Below are positions 33,201 to 41,757 of a stretch of DNA of 64,000 bases, piece after piece (within the stretch, counting starts at the first letter, position 1; each line of letters begins with the position of its first letter). Location: contig NC_048557.2 of NCBI RefSeq assembly GCF_902806685.2, positions 5,576,666 to 5,640,665 of the forward strand, given 5' to 3'. This DNA is from Maniola hyperantus (Eukaryota; Arthropoda; Insecta; Lepidoptera; Nymphalidae). The position numbers and the translations under genes are program-made. A model generated the notes under the pieces. The model was not told the origin of the DNA. It saw only the letters and a program-made list of their open reading frames with translations, and made no database searches.

Positions 33201-35729
33201 AAACCAAGAAACCGCTGGTGCTTGACTATTGGGATCCGAGCTGGAAATACAAAAACTTTCCGTAAGTTCTATTGTTATATTATTTTAAGCAACGGTTGAT
33301 GAAGTGTCTTCTAAATTAGTTGGTGTAAGTGATTGAAGAAGAAAGAAAGATGTTTATTTTAAATTTAGGTCGAAACAGAATGCACGACAGCAACGCAGCG
33401 CGACGCAACGGTGGCATTTCCAACGTGGCTCAGTGGACCTAGAAGTTCCAATACAAGTACTTAACGCACGCTGGAGCCACGCAAGCCACGCTTCTGCAGT
33501 AACGTGCTGTCAGAACTGCAGTTTCTATACAGTAACCGGCAAGAAAATGTATTGTACATCGACCTTTAGAATGAGATTTCGGCTTTGTCGGTCTCAACGA
33601 CAGAGACAACGCTCTACGAAACCGTTATCTATTTCTAAAGGTCGATGTACAATATTTTCTGCCACGTACTGTACTCCAGTTTTCCTTAGCTTTCTCAAAA
33701 CATAAACAAATCGCAGAAACATTCTCGGAAAAATGCGGAAGCGACGCGAATTGCTCGGCGATTTAGACCTTCTGTAGTAAGATGGGTCGCGTGCAGTGCA
33801 CTTCTTACGCATTTCAACGAGAAGTTACTTGATTATCTTTTGAGTCAGTTAAAGAAAAATAAACGATAGTGCTTCATACAATTCCTTGGTTTATAAACTG
33901 ACGCGCACGTGCGCGTTTAGCTGTGCAATTTTCATTGCGCGTTGTGTTATGGCTTAGTCATTCTGTGATCGATATGGAAAGCGCAAGCTAGCATCTAGTT
34001 GATTCATACCGTTTGAATCGTTCCATATCCAAGGGAAAAGCTAAAAAAATATCCTCGGTCTGCTGCAGAAACCATTTAATTATTTAGTACTGGATAGAAG
34101 CAGGTGTAGCTCAGTGCGACTTAATAATACACAAGAAACAACAAAATAATCGTCTTCTTCTTCTCTGCTAAATATAAAAAGACTGATCTATCAACGCACA
34201 GCTCAAACTACTGGACGGATCGGGCTGAAATTTGGCATGCAGATAGCTATTATATACTTATACTTAGCTATAAAAGATTTTTGAAAATTACAACCCGTAA
34301 GTATACCTACGTTCTTCTTGTAATTTTTTATCAAAGATGAAACGCAGTATTTAGGCAATGAGGATCTAGGTATCCAGGTATAGTGGTGCATATTTCTTGC
34401 TTTTTTTGCATGTGTATAGGGACCTAGTATACCTACTACTATAGTAGCGGGAAGGTGCGTAACATAGGGCACTAATCTGCTTCTAGTGGATTATAGCAAA
34501 TCAAGTTTGTTGTTCCTTGACTATCTAAATTTATCTTAATTTAATTCACTTAAATTCTTTCAGAGAATTTCGGAGGGGGAGTTAGGTTTCTAAATCACCA
34601 TTCCTAAATCGTGCACGAAAATCAAAACTTAAACTGATCTAAATACATACTCGTAGATAGTGCCACGTCTTTCCCTGTGGAAGAGTACTTCATATAGTCC
34701 TATCAGCTTAAATTAAAGCTCTATTTTCTAGGATAGCGATTCAATAATACCTATTATGCCTATTCACTCTTGACTTGACGTGAGGGTAAATCGCTAAAAG
34801 AACGACGCAGCGATGGAAAACCTCCCCTCCCCCCCCAGGTAGACGGATGACATCAGACGAGTCGCTAAAAGCCGCTGGATTCAGGCGGCGCAAGACCGTG
34901 GAGTGTGGAAGTCCCTACAAGAGTAAGCTAGTCTGAAGTAAGTAAAGAGCGTATCTTCAGCTAATTTTAACGGCAAGTTTAACACAGATTTGTTTCACGA
35001 TCGGATATTATTTTTTCTTTTTAAAAAGAATAGTAGCCATGTATTCTTCCCCTTTCCTCTCCAACTAAGCGTAAAGCTTGTGCTAGGAGTAGGTACCTAC
35101 GACAATAGTGCAACGGGCGGGGTGTGAACCGTCGACCTTTCGGTTTTCAGTCCACTCATTTACCCGTTGAGCTATTGAGGCTCTATATATACAATGTAAG
35201 TAATATTATAAAAGAAAAATGTATTGGGAGGCTGTTTCTTGGCATTCTTCCAACTGAAAACAGTCTTTTACGTGAATTGCGAAACATCCAACTTGTTCAC
35301 TTAGCTGCCGTAGTTCTTTGGTTACGTAACTTTGTATTAAGTATTTTATGATACTCATATACCTACTTGCTTTGATATCGCGTTTCATTCTGATTCATCA
35401 TCATCATCATCATCATCCTCAACCGATAGACGTCTACTGCTGGACACGTCCACATGCCACGGTCTTGCGACGCCTGACTCCAGCTACTCCCTGCGACTCG
35501 TCTGATGTCTCATTCTGATTAGTGATCCATATTACAGTGTAAATGATAAAAGAGAGTGGTAATGTACTTACGCTGTTTCCTCCTTGTAAGCTTTCTCAGC
35601 AAGATAAGCGGAGTGCTGAGCGAGCGAGCCGATCGTAAGCGAGTTCTGGCGAAAGCTCAGCGCCAACGCCGGCCGCTGATGGTCCCTACTGAACCTTTGA
35701 ACGCTCCTCACGGACTCATTGCGTTTCAT
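15296..35729 (-). CDS. ABCB1: ABC transporter subfamily B, full P-glycoprotein / multidrug resistance type
   Basis: ATP-driven exporter of hydrophobic compounds at the plasma membrane. Coding exons, 5' to 3' on the minus strand: 35729-35572, 33240-33195, 32638-32445, 31058-30914, 30451-30351, 29659-29488, 29402-29278, 27939-27750, 27223-27002, 26646-26405, 26326-26239, 25982-25774, 25156-24984, 23486-23205, 22777-22626, 22193-22079, 19772-19523, 18957-18762, 18258-18096, 17677-17483, 16926-16717, 16222-16076, 15535-15296; about 1338 residues. The order is membrane domain 1, ATPase 1, acidic linker, membrane domain 2, ATPase 2. All junctions keep frame except 24984/23486 in the linker. The start at 35729 (MKRNESVRS) is chosen as the first Met in the first recognised exon; upstream exons cannot be excluded. 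The orthologue among Mdr49/Mdr50/Mdr65 is not resolved. Confidence 0.93.
16352..16462. mobile_element. Family F fold-back element, truncated
   Basis: GC-rich core with cgcacacccgcacgtcaccc; the right arm is replaced by the adjoining family A SINE. Confidence 0.7.
16467..16670 (-). mobile_element. Family A SINE in ABCB intron
   Basis: Body and tRNA-like head (gggatcgaac, aaccactaggctatcacagc on the + strand); the GAT tail is missing at the junction with family F. Confidence 0.8.
16960..17130 (+). mobile_element. RTE-like LINE C-terminal fragment
   Basis: + strand translation KLKWQWAGHIVRKTDRHWGP and then RRPRTGRRSVG-like residues, the well-known C-terminal end of insect RTE-type reverse transcriptases. 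Same family as 21185-21600. Confidence 0.75.
17168..17257 (-). pseudogene. Ancient relic copy of the ABCB Q-loop exon
   Basis: Minus-strand translation SIFFDMHPLIIHRKLTIVSQ and then NPALFH aligns without gaps to the functional exon at 16717-16926 (SIVWDMRLSTLRRNLGIVSQ, EPVLFD). About 13 of 29 residues are identical, and roughly 69% of nucleotides over the best 48 bases. It ends in TAA and is followed by unrelated sequence, so it is a decayed duplicate in the intron immediately before the functional exon. Confidence 0.75.
17822..18025 (-). mobile_element. Diverged family A SINE
   Basis: Recognisable tggccaagtgcggattagca, taaagcaagtg and cccgggatcg segments in reverse orientation. Confidence 0.65.
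18984..19130. mobile_element. Family F fold-back element in ABCB intron
   Basis: Inverted ends aggtcgagatggcaatcgag and ccccgattgctatgtcaacc(t) around a GC-rich core. Confidence 0.8.
19327..19480 (-). pseudogene. Partial duplicate of ABCB exon 17
   Basis: The + strand segment acagtcctaatattagtgat onward repeats the 3' part of exon 19523-19772 (ATTIATEAITNIRTV coding region), at high identity over about 100 bp and then decaying. It has a 14-bp deletion inside the match and lacks the donor site of the parent exon, so it cannot replace it. It lies about 200 bp downstream in the following intron. Confidence 0.85.
20262..20310. repeat. Perfect palindrome centred on ggtacc
   Basis: attatttatgttggtacaat followed by ggtacc-type centre and its reverse complement; a second half-copy lies directly upstream (20240-20260). 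It would form a cruciform or hairpin. Confidence 0.8.
21185..21600 (-). mobile_element. RTE-like LINE fragment (reverse transcriptase C-terminus)
   Basis: Translation CVLPVMTYGSETWSLTMGLI, MERAMLGVSLRDQIRNEEIR and LKWQWAGHIVRTTDRRWGPK is the common lepidopteran endonuclease-reverse transcriptase end. Truncated at both sides; lies in ABCB intron 16. Confidence 0.85.
21672..22008. mobile_element. MITE-like element, 337 bp, in ABCB intron 16
   Basis: Inverted ends ccgttcccacttgtcgtttg continuing through tcgggc and gattttaatcgg on both arms (right arm as reverse complement). Inserted directly beside the RTE fragment. Confidence 0.85.
22233..22413. mobile_element. MITE-like element with aactgagtaggctcctgcgg ends
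   Basis: Left aactgagtaggctcctgcgg and right-arm reverse complement aactgagtaggttcctgcgg; interior has a ccctcccgcacc direct repeat. Confidence 0.8.
22820..22980. mobile_element. Family F fold-back element, best-preserved copy
   Basis: Starts tagtacgcgacaggtcgaga and ends with its near reverse complement; the core is rich in cgcacaccc/gggtgtgcg. Confidence 0.85.
23205..23486 (-). other. ABCB1: ABCB transporter: acidic linker and start of transmembrane domain 2
   Basis: This exon encodes a highly acidic, Ser-rich linker (SMTSVDIDEDSVSEDEVDVE) followed by TTWEIMKLCEPEKYL and the first helix of the second half. The 3' end fits GGT|gtaagt in phase 0. At the 5' end, the acceptors at 23486 and nearby give phase 0, while the preceding exon ends in phase 1. 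A stronger pyrimidine-rich acceptor at about 23537 would restore phase but brings in an in-frame TAG. A small unseen exon in the 1.5-kb intron is the simplest explanation. Confidence 0.75.
23655..23822 (-). mobile_element. Family E SINE-like repeat
   Basis: Near-identical to 35024-35184 over ctaagcgt..., gtgctaggagtaggtacg and ggtttgaaccgtcgaccttt. Confidence 0.8.
23869..24093 (-). mobile_element. Family C interspersed repeat
   Basis: Reverse copy of the gactgactgactgatctatc repeat; ends cgcgacttcgtccgcgtgga on the + strand. Confidence 0.8.
24526..24985 (+). mobile_element. Family K repeat abutting ABCB exon 13
   Basis: Full copy from agggttccgtacctcaaaag to actcgcacttggccggcttt, with a CTGT microsatellite. 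Its 3' end reaches the donor side of exon 24984-25156. Confidence 0.8.
25187..25432 (-). mobile_element. Family B repeat in ABCB intron
   Basis: Reverse full-length copy ending with an expanded CAGA microsatellite and aatattaatatgaat. Confidence 0.8.
25451..25665 (-). mobile_element. Family C repeat adjoining family B
   Basis: Reverse copy, from ctagcttatgccctcgactt to the cagtcagtcagtcagtta end. Confidence 0.8.
26731..26871 (+). mobile_element. Family B2 repeat fused to a family K end
   Basis: A B2 copy breaks off at cccggaaattt and is followed at 26885-26955 by the end of family K (tacggaacccttcgtgagcg). Confidence 0.7.
27470..27650 (+). mobile_element. Interspersed repeat (ctgttctcgagatttgcgat family)
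   Basis: Also present at 48295-48470 (aatcggttcagctgttctcg, cttcaaggaatatta) with a fragment at 26345-26395. Confidence 0.7.
28008..28234 (+). mobile_element. Family B2 repeat
   Basis: Ends gggcatcaactagt and is joined directly to a family C copy (28235-28456). Confidence 0.75.
28235..28456 (+). mobile_element. Family C repeat
   Basis: Near full length: gactgactgactgatctatc to gcgggcataagctagt. Confidence 0.8.
28686..28810 (-). mobile_element. Family A SINE fragment
   Basis: Head half with ctaaccactaggctatcaca and the gcatgcctggggtcgcaccc degenerate B box. Confidence 0.7.
29699..29792. mobile_element. Family F element, partial
   Basis: Right arm ccccgattgtcatctcgacc plus part of the GC-rich core. 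Confidence 0.7.
30143..30247 (+). mobile_element. Family A SINE fragment
   Basis: Tail half: ggcgtggtagactgtggcc to tgggctggcgatgggttgat. Confidence 0.65.
30473..30650 (+). mobile_element. Family C repeat, diverged
   Basis: gatctatcaacgcacagctc and cagatagctattata segments; ends gggtataagctagtt. Confidence 0.65.
30766..30897 (+). mobile_element. Family A SINE fragment next to ABCB exon 4
   Basis: aaacatcgtgaggaaatctt to ggctggcgatgggttgagg; reaches within 20 bp of the exon 4 donor. Confidence 0.65.
31489..31710 (+). mobile_element. Family A SINE fragment, preceded by a family G end
   Basis: Body from cggagttatgtgcgttttaa to tgggttgatcatga; 31426-31485 is the right half of a family G palindrome. 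Confidence 0.7.
31728..32065 (-). mobile_element. Family D SINE-like repeat next to the dead exon 3 copy
   Basis: Complete reverse copy including ctggcgcagtggtaagcgct head (reverse complement) and gggttcgattcctgg B-box-like segment. It ends about 40 bp from the duplicated exon. Confidence 0.8.
32103..32319 (-). pseudogene. Dead tandem copy of ABCB exon 3 (frameshifted by a 23-bp insertion)
   Basis: Near-identical to functional exon 3 (32445-32638), keeping both the acceptor (tgcag) and the donor (gtgagt). A 23-bp insertion near 32231-32256 makes it 217 bp instead of 194 and destroys the frame soon after FATL. The inserted bases contain gcggctgttcgt, an inverted copy of the adjacent acgaacagcc(c)gc, so the insertion forms a small hairpin typical of template-switch repair. 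Flanking intron sequence is not shared. If spliced in, it would act as a poison exon. Confidence 0.9.
32948..33150 (+). mobile_element. Family C repeat
   Basis: aaaggaaaagactgactgac to gacgaagtcgcgaac; just downstream of ABCB exon 2. A reverse family B2 fragment lies at 32681-32835. Confidence 0.7.
33529..33673. mobile_element. Family G palindromic element
   Basis: Arms acagtaaccggcaagaaaat and its near reverse complement; the interior gtctcaacgacagagacaac folds back on itself. Confidence 0.85.
34165..34300 (+). mobile_element. Family C repeat, 3'-truncated
   Basis: gactgatctatcaacgcaca through agctattata, then diverges. Confidence 0.65.
35024..35184 (-). mobile_element. Family E SINE-like repeat in ABCB intron 1
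   Basis: Near-identical to 23655-23822. Short RTE fragments flank it at 34830-34925 and 35405-35515. Confidence 0.8.
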
Positions 35730-36191
35730 TCTTGGGTTAACCGCTCTGAAAAATATTATGTTATTATCACTAACCTTAAGTAAGTAGTATAAGAACAGTT
35801 TATCGGTCAATCTAAAGAAAAGAAAAATGAAAAGAAAGAAGAAAAGAAGCTTGAAAGAGATACCTACTCAAAAAAATGATGATTGGATTTTATTCAAATT
35901 AGTTAGATAGTATCTCTCAGTAAAGGTCACTATCTAGGAAAAGGTCACCATTTACATGCGGAAGTATCACCTATGATAAATTTTGGAGAGAATGTAGTGC
36001 ACCTATGTGTTATAAAATATATCGAGGGTTCGATCCCGGGCACGCACCTCTAAATTTTCGGAGATACCTACATATGTGCGTTTTAAGCAATTATAAAAAT
36101 CTGATGAAGGAAAACATCGCGAGAAAACCTGCCTCGGCCATCTTAAACCACACAAATCACGTGCTCGTGATAAATATTCATTGCTATATAC

Positions 36192-36450
36192 TTCTTTCAA
36201 TGAAGTGGCAATGGGCAGGGCACATAATGGATCCGAGACATGGTCGCTAAATATGGGGCATCATAAGAAAACTCGGGCGATGAAGAGAGCTATGCTTGGA
36301 GTTTCTTTACATGATCAAATCAGAAATGAGGAGATCCGTAGGAGAACCAGAGCAACCAACAAAATTAAACGGATTGCGAAGCTGAAGTGATAATGGGCAG
36401 AGCACAAGGTGCTAGAGTCTCGCATCGGAAATCGCAGCGTTGGTAGACCA
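36192..36450 (+). mobile_element. RTE-like LINE fragment
   Basis: Translation KRAMLGVSLHDQIRNEEIRR and AKLK in + orientation, same family as 21185-21600; preceded by a family A fragment (36022-36132). Confidence 0.75.
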
Positions 36451-36749
36451 TATTACTTAACTTACCATTTCAATACAGTCACACAGAATTTTAATATCTT
36501 TAGGTAAAACATTAACATAATGTTCATTTGATATTTATCTAAAAACAAAACGAATCCCCATAATAATTTTATAATTAGTATATAAAATAAACACAACAAT
36601 AATTTTAACGCCACATTAACTTATTTTGACATTGTTTTGACTTACCTAAGTACCTACCTGCCTACGTCTTTTTTGCTGTGCTTTTTTTCATTTTTAACTT
36701 AAACAAATTTTTTTCTGAGATCTAGTTCTATGTTTTTGTCTCATTTTTA

Positions 36750-37180
36750 GGGTTCCGTGTCTCAAAAGGAAAAAGAAACCCTTATACGATCACTTCGTTG
36801 TCTGTCTGTCGTGTCTGTCAAGAAACCTACAGGGTACATCCGGCAAGTAGGTAGGTAGCTCTTATAGCAGAAGGGGAAAAATCCGAAAACCGTAAATTTG
36901 TGGTGTAGTAGGTACCTACATCACAAAAAAAATATTAAAATGTGTTCATGAACAAATAATTAGTATTTTCAACTTTCAATGTAAGTTAAAATTATGTAAG
37001 TACATACATAATGTGGTATCAGAAAGGGCTTTACCTGTACATTCTAAAATAGATTTTTATTTATTTTTTTAAGCATAGTACCTATAGTATAGTTTTTGAA
37101 TTATCGTGCAAAAAGCCGAAAAAATACGACTTTAGTACGGAACCCTCGGTGCGCAAGCCTGACTCGCGCTTGACCGGTTT
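36750..37180 (+). mobile_element. Family K repeat
   Basis: agggttccgtgtctcaaaagg through tgactcgcgcttgaccgg; diverged copy of 24526-24985. Confidence 0.75.
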
Positions 37181-37347
37181 TTATGACGTGTCATGTAACT
37201 AATTTATTAATAAGTAAACTTTTTTCTGTGATCTAGTTCTTACGTATATATTACTTTCATATTACTTTTTTGTCTCATTTTGAATGTTCCGTACCCGAAG
37301 GGTGCCAACGGACCCTACTAAGCCTCCGCTGTCCGTCCGTCCGTCTG

Positions 37348-37590
37348 TCTCCCTGCGACTCGTCTGATGTCATCCGTCCACCTAGTGGGGGTCTTCCAAC
37401 GCTTCGCCTTCCGGTGCGAGGTCACCATCCCAGCACCTTGAGACCCCAACGTATCATTCAAAAAAAAAGAACCCCCAACGTCTATCGGTTTTCCGAACTA
37501 TGTGCCCTGCCCATTGCCACTTCAGCTTCGCAACCCGTTGAGCTATATGTCGGTTACCCTAGTTCTCCTACGGATCATCTCATTTTATTA
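37348..37590 (-). mobile_element. RTE-like LINE fragment
   Basis: Reverse copy of the 21185-21440 segment (ccctgcgactcgtctgatgt, gccattgccacttcagcttc-like on the + strand). Confidence 0.75.
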
Positions 37591-37595
37591 TTTAA

Positions 37596-37820
37596 CTAGC
37601 TCATGCTCGCGACTTCGTCCGCGTGGACTACAAAATTTCAAAACCCTATTTCACCCCCTTGGGAGTTGAATTTTCAAAAATCCTTAGCGGATGCCTACGT
37701 CATAATGGCTATCTGCATGCCAAATTTCCGCTCGATCCGTCCAGTAGTTTGAGCTGTGCGTTGATAGATCAGTCAGTCAGTCTGTCAGTCACCTTTTCCT
37801 TTTATATATTCAGATAATAA
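37596..37820 (-). mobile_element. Family C repeat
   Basis: Reverse copy from ctagctcatgctcgcgactt to the tcagtcagtctgtcagtcac end. Confidence 0.8.
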
Positions 37821-38073
37821 ATAATAATAATACTTAAGAAGATCTTTTTCATGCAAAAATAACACTAAAGAACTGTTAAAGTAAGGATACATTTACAAGA
37901 GCACGAGAGAATCGATTGATATAAAACTCGCATCACTGCATTGCGACGCAGTGCTGCAAGCTCGCTGACTACTGGTTAGGTCCTATTGCCATGTTGACTT
38001 TAGTGCAGATTGCAGAAGCAATAGGGTTCCTTGTGCCTTGGTGGTTATCGCAACACATACACGCTATACAATC

Positions 38074-38374
38074 ATCATTATCATCATGCTCAACCCATCG
38101 CCGGCTCACTACAGCGCACGGGTCTCCTCTCAGAGTGAGAAGGGCTTTGGCCACAGTCTACCACGCCGGCCATGTGCGGATTGATAGACTTCGCACACCT
38201 TTGAGAACATTATGGAGAACTCCTCATGCAGGTTTCCTTACAATGATTTCTTTCACCGGTAAAGCGAGTGATATTTAATTAATTAAAACGCACATAACTC
38301 CGAAAAGGTGCGTGCTCGGGATCGAACCTCGGATTAGAAGGCGGATGTCTTAACCACTAGGCTATCACAGCTTA
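38074..38374 (-). mobile_element. tRNA-derived SINE (family A)
   Basis: Full reverse copy with ATC-rich tail at the left and tRNA-like head at the right. Confidence 0.8.
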
Positions 38375-38690
38375 ATGAGCTTATTAAAGATTTATCATTA
38401 GGAATAGGCTATTGTGGGCAGTGTGACCTAGTTTCGACATCGCTAATCAGTCGATTACCTACGCTGGCTAAGCAACGTTGGCCAATAGATAACTGGATGG
38501 CTTAGAAAGTCTGAATTTGGCCTTCAGATATATCCAAGGCTTCGTCGGAAACACGTGACGTCACAGCAGAAATGAAGGTTACATAATGTACATGAATATT
38601 GACCAGCAGCGCTGAAACAGCCGTTTGCACGTGCTTATAAATTGATTGCCAAATAAATTAAACGTGACGAGTTTTGAAATAAACTTTTAT

Positions 38691-38868
38691 ATAAGTCCCG
38701 CAAATTGCTATGGCGCTGGAACCATGTCTCATTAACATCGAAATGACGTCATTTTGACGTCAGCCGAAATAAAAATATACCATCAGCTCGAAACTTCAGT
38801 CTAGTGTTGACGTCACCAAAATAGCGACCACGCGCATTAGCAATTTGCGAGACATACTGCGCTATATT
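38691..38868. mobile_element. Fold-back repeat with gcaaattgct ends (copy 1)
   Basis: Matches 53771-53938 almost base for base (cattttgacgtcagccgaaa). Ends agtcccgcaaattgct and agcaatttgcgagac are imperfect inverted repeats. Interior has clustered tgacgtca motifs. Confidence 0.8.
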
Positions 38869-39159
38869 TTGTTTCACTAAAGCGAATTTGAAATGAGTTT
38901 CGTCTCCTCTGCTAGGTTATAGCCATAGGTAAGTATAATCCGCGACAGGTAAGGTTGAGATGACAAACGGGGTATGAAGCGGGGGGGGACCCGCACGTCA
39001 CTCGCGCTCGCTTACACCGTGTCAGCACCTCCGAAGCCTCCAACCAGTCTATACCAGAAATTTGGAAATTATTAAATTCCAAACCTCTGCCGGAAATAGA
39101 ACCCGAGGCCTCCCACTAACAAGACCACAGCGCTTACCACTGCGCCAGCTCAATTTTTT

Positions 39160-39705
39160 CATATCTCAAAAGGAAAGTCTGTCTCTCCGTCTTGTCAGTT
39201 AAAAACCTATAGAGTACTTCCCGTTGACCTAGAATCATGAAATTTGGCAGGCAGGTAGGTCTTATAGCACAACTCATAAGTAAAGGAAAAAAAATCGAAA
39301 ATTATGAATTTGTGGCTACATCTAAGTATATAAAAGGAAAAGGTGACTGACTGACTGACTGATCTATCAACGCACAGCTCAAACTACTGGAAGGATCGGG
39401 CTGAAATTTGGAATGCAGATAGCTATTATGACGTAGGCATCCGCTTAGAAAGGATTTTTGAAAATTCAACCCCTAAGGGGGTAAAATAGGGGTTTGGAAT
39501 TTGTGCAGTCCACGCAGACGAAGTCGCGGGCATAAGCTAGTCACAAAAAAAATTAAAACGTGTCAACGAAAAAATTTGCTTATACCTACTAAATCTCATA
39601 TAGACGGCGCAGTCCGTCATTAACTTGCAGTGTTCTACATAAAAGTGTTAGATATACCTTGTACCTTTCGTGTGCGAGTCCTACTCGCACTTGACCGGTT
39701 TTTCA
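39160..39705 (+). mobile_element. Family K repeat split by a family C insertion
   Basis: Left part to about 39320 (gaatttgtggctacatc) and right part from about 39545 (cacaaaaaaaattaaaacgt) belong to one family K copy; 39320-39545 between them is a complete family C copy. Confidence 0.8.
39320..39545 (+). mobile_element. Family C repeat nested in family K
   Basis: gtatataaaaggaaaaggtg to gcgggcataagctagt; among the least diverged family C copies in the window. Confidence 0.8.
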
Positions 39706-40854
39706 AAATGTCGACCTGCCAGTAAATAGGTAGGCAAGTACCCAAACTAATGCTTACTCTAGCTGCGAACCCTGTGCACACTGCACGCTACTGGTAGTTA
39801 GTACATCAATAGTACTTATTACGTAGAAAAAGTCCGTTACGTCACAGGAAACGAAAAACTTACATAACACAATAACGTCAATGAAAATTCCGCACCTGCC
39901 TACTATGCGTTACAATTAAGAAGAAAGGTATAGCGCCGAAGAAATAGGGATCAAATTCGCTCGCCCCAGATAATAATAGCAAAGTCACTGGCAGAAACAT
40001 TTGGCTTGTTACAATACGATTATAACAAGTCCTATGCAGTTTTGGCTGGCCCTTGATCTAGATTAATTTTGTTAACCGAAATAAAACTGTCTACCGTCTG
40101 GCGATCTGATGATAATATCTAGTAAGAGTTTAAAATAATTTGTTTTACTTAATTAAAACATTAAAAAATTACTTAGTCAAGTGTCTTTATATTTTAACAA
40201 TTATTATTTATTAAACTTTAAGATCTAGCGCGATCTAGTTTTATCCCCGCAAAATCTGTGAAAAACTACATAGAAGCGCGCGTACGGCGGAATTAATTCC
40301 GCGCCGCATAAAACGCACCGCAACTCGCCGCACCGTGTTTGGCAGGGGGTTGCCACGTGTCAATGCACGACGTGATTTTTAATTATATTCTGAAGAAAAT
40401 ATTAAAAAATTTACACTTTACATTTTTTCGTAAGATTTTTTGCAGCTTTGTTACCACCAAACCAAATCCACCGTGATCCAACTTCATACTTCGCTGATCG
40501 TTCCGCCCAGTGTTGGGTATACCCATAGAGCAACCTAATACGCAGAAATTTTTCAGCTTTTATAAAATAACGAAGGTCTGGCCCTTCTCTCTAATAGATT
40601 GAACGCTATATAATATTGTTTTTAACTAAATTTCTGAAATAGTGCCTTTGACTGATAAGGATTTTATCCATTGAGTGGTGCATTTATATACTTCAAATAT
40701 TTGCCGAGACAGCGTAAGTAGTAGAAGTTATAGGTACCTACGCCTATAGACGGATAAACACTTATCTTTAGTGTATCTTTACTAAATTGAAGGTATTTGT
40801 ACAAAATTGTTTGTTTATTTGTTTGTCTTGTATAAAAGTTGCTATGTGATTGAA

Positions 40855-41060
40855 GGACAAACCAACAAACAAAGTGGTAAGTGATAGTGCAGTCTAAGAT
40901 GGAAGCGGGCTAACCTGGAAGGGGCATGGCAGTTTTTGTTCATTAAGCCTATACCCCCTTTGGTTTCTACAACCCTAATCGAATTTAGGAACGCTAAATC
41001 GCTTGGCGGAACGACTTTGCCGGTAGGGTGATAACTACCCACAGCCGAAGCTTATATTAT
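40855..41060 (-). mobile_element. Family D SINE-like repeat, partial
   Basis: Reverse copy (gtggtaagtgatagtgcagt, ttaggaacgctaaatcgctt on the + strand); ends about 135 bp before the DNA transposon. Confidence 0.7.
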
Positions 41061-41195
41061 CCTATCTATGAACACCTTATATATCACTGTAATATGATTT
41101 ATAGGAAAAACAAAGAACGATTTGTAATTGTACGTGGTACAAATTGACAATGTCGGAAAAGCGTTTCACTCTGATCACTCGCGGCCTACTGCCTA

Positions 41196-41227
41196 AACTA
41201 GCGGCACGCTATGATGGCCGGTTTGAC
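41196..41227. repeat. Left terminal inverted repeat of the transposon
   Basis: 32 bp, preceded by TA at 41194-41195. Its reverse complement is found at 43342-43373 with one terminal mismatch. Confidence 0.93.
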
Positions 41228-41757
41228 GTTTGTCCGCTCATGAAGTTCCGTATTAATTGATAACGACTTTGAAGGAAATAATTATTGTATTACTTTATTG
41301 ACGATAGTGATGTGCAGAGATTCATAAATTTTATCGAATGTAGTTTTAGGTTTAGGACTCAAAATTTATTTATTAAATTGATTTCTTAAATGTATACAAG
41401 TGTAGAAAAATCAGTTTGCACCATTTAAGGGGTGAATGTACTTGTGAATATGAACAATTTTCACTATGTGGACAAACCTCTGAAATCGCAAAAAAATATC
41501 AATAAATTTTTAAAAATGGAATCTAATACGATCGTCACATAGGATCGCTGGCTAGCACAACTACTACCTCCGGCAAACTCGCGTCAATGCTCAATGCAAA
41601 ACAAAGCAGTTTCGAATTGACGTTGCTTCGAAAAGTATAAACTGTCAGTGCAATGCGATTGTGATATAGTTTTGACCTGGCTTTGGATTTCAAATATTGA
41701 TACTGCATTACTGTTGACCCTTGCTCGTTAATTTGGACTCTGTTCAAGCCCTTTGTT

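Larger units (their letters stand above)
27750..33240 (-). other. ABCB1: ABCB transporter: exons of transmembrane domain 1
   Basis: Exons 2-8 encode the cytosolic lead-in VSWFRLFRFAKPWEF, the first membrane helix (ILLVAGVIFATLSGLFVPVG) and an extracellular loop with an N-glycosylation sequon in VMNGTS. Further on come the coupling-helix regions and the conserved stretches VPMFVYLVMSFVTAV, LTLVILSCAPIII and VAEEVLSAIRTVVAFGGEEKE. Exon 8 adds YALAFWYGVALIL, the family's sixth-helix lead-in. The introns are full of repeats, and the intron after exon 3 contains a dead copy of exon 3. Confidence 0.9.
35730..41195. other. Upstream region of ABCB, repeats only
   Basis: Must contain the ABCB promoter and any 5' UTR exons, but none could be assigned. 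A CpG-rich patch at about 40255-40370 (gcgcgcgtacggcgg, cgcaccgcaactcgccgcac) is a candidate. Otherwise RTE fragments (36192-36450, 37348-37590), family A/C/D/K copies and AT-rich DNA. Confidence 0.5.
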
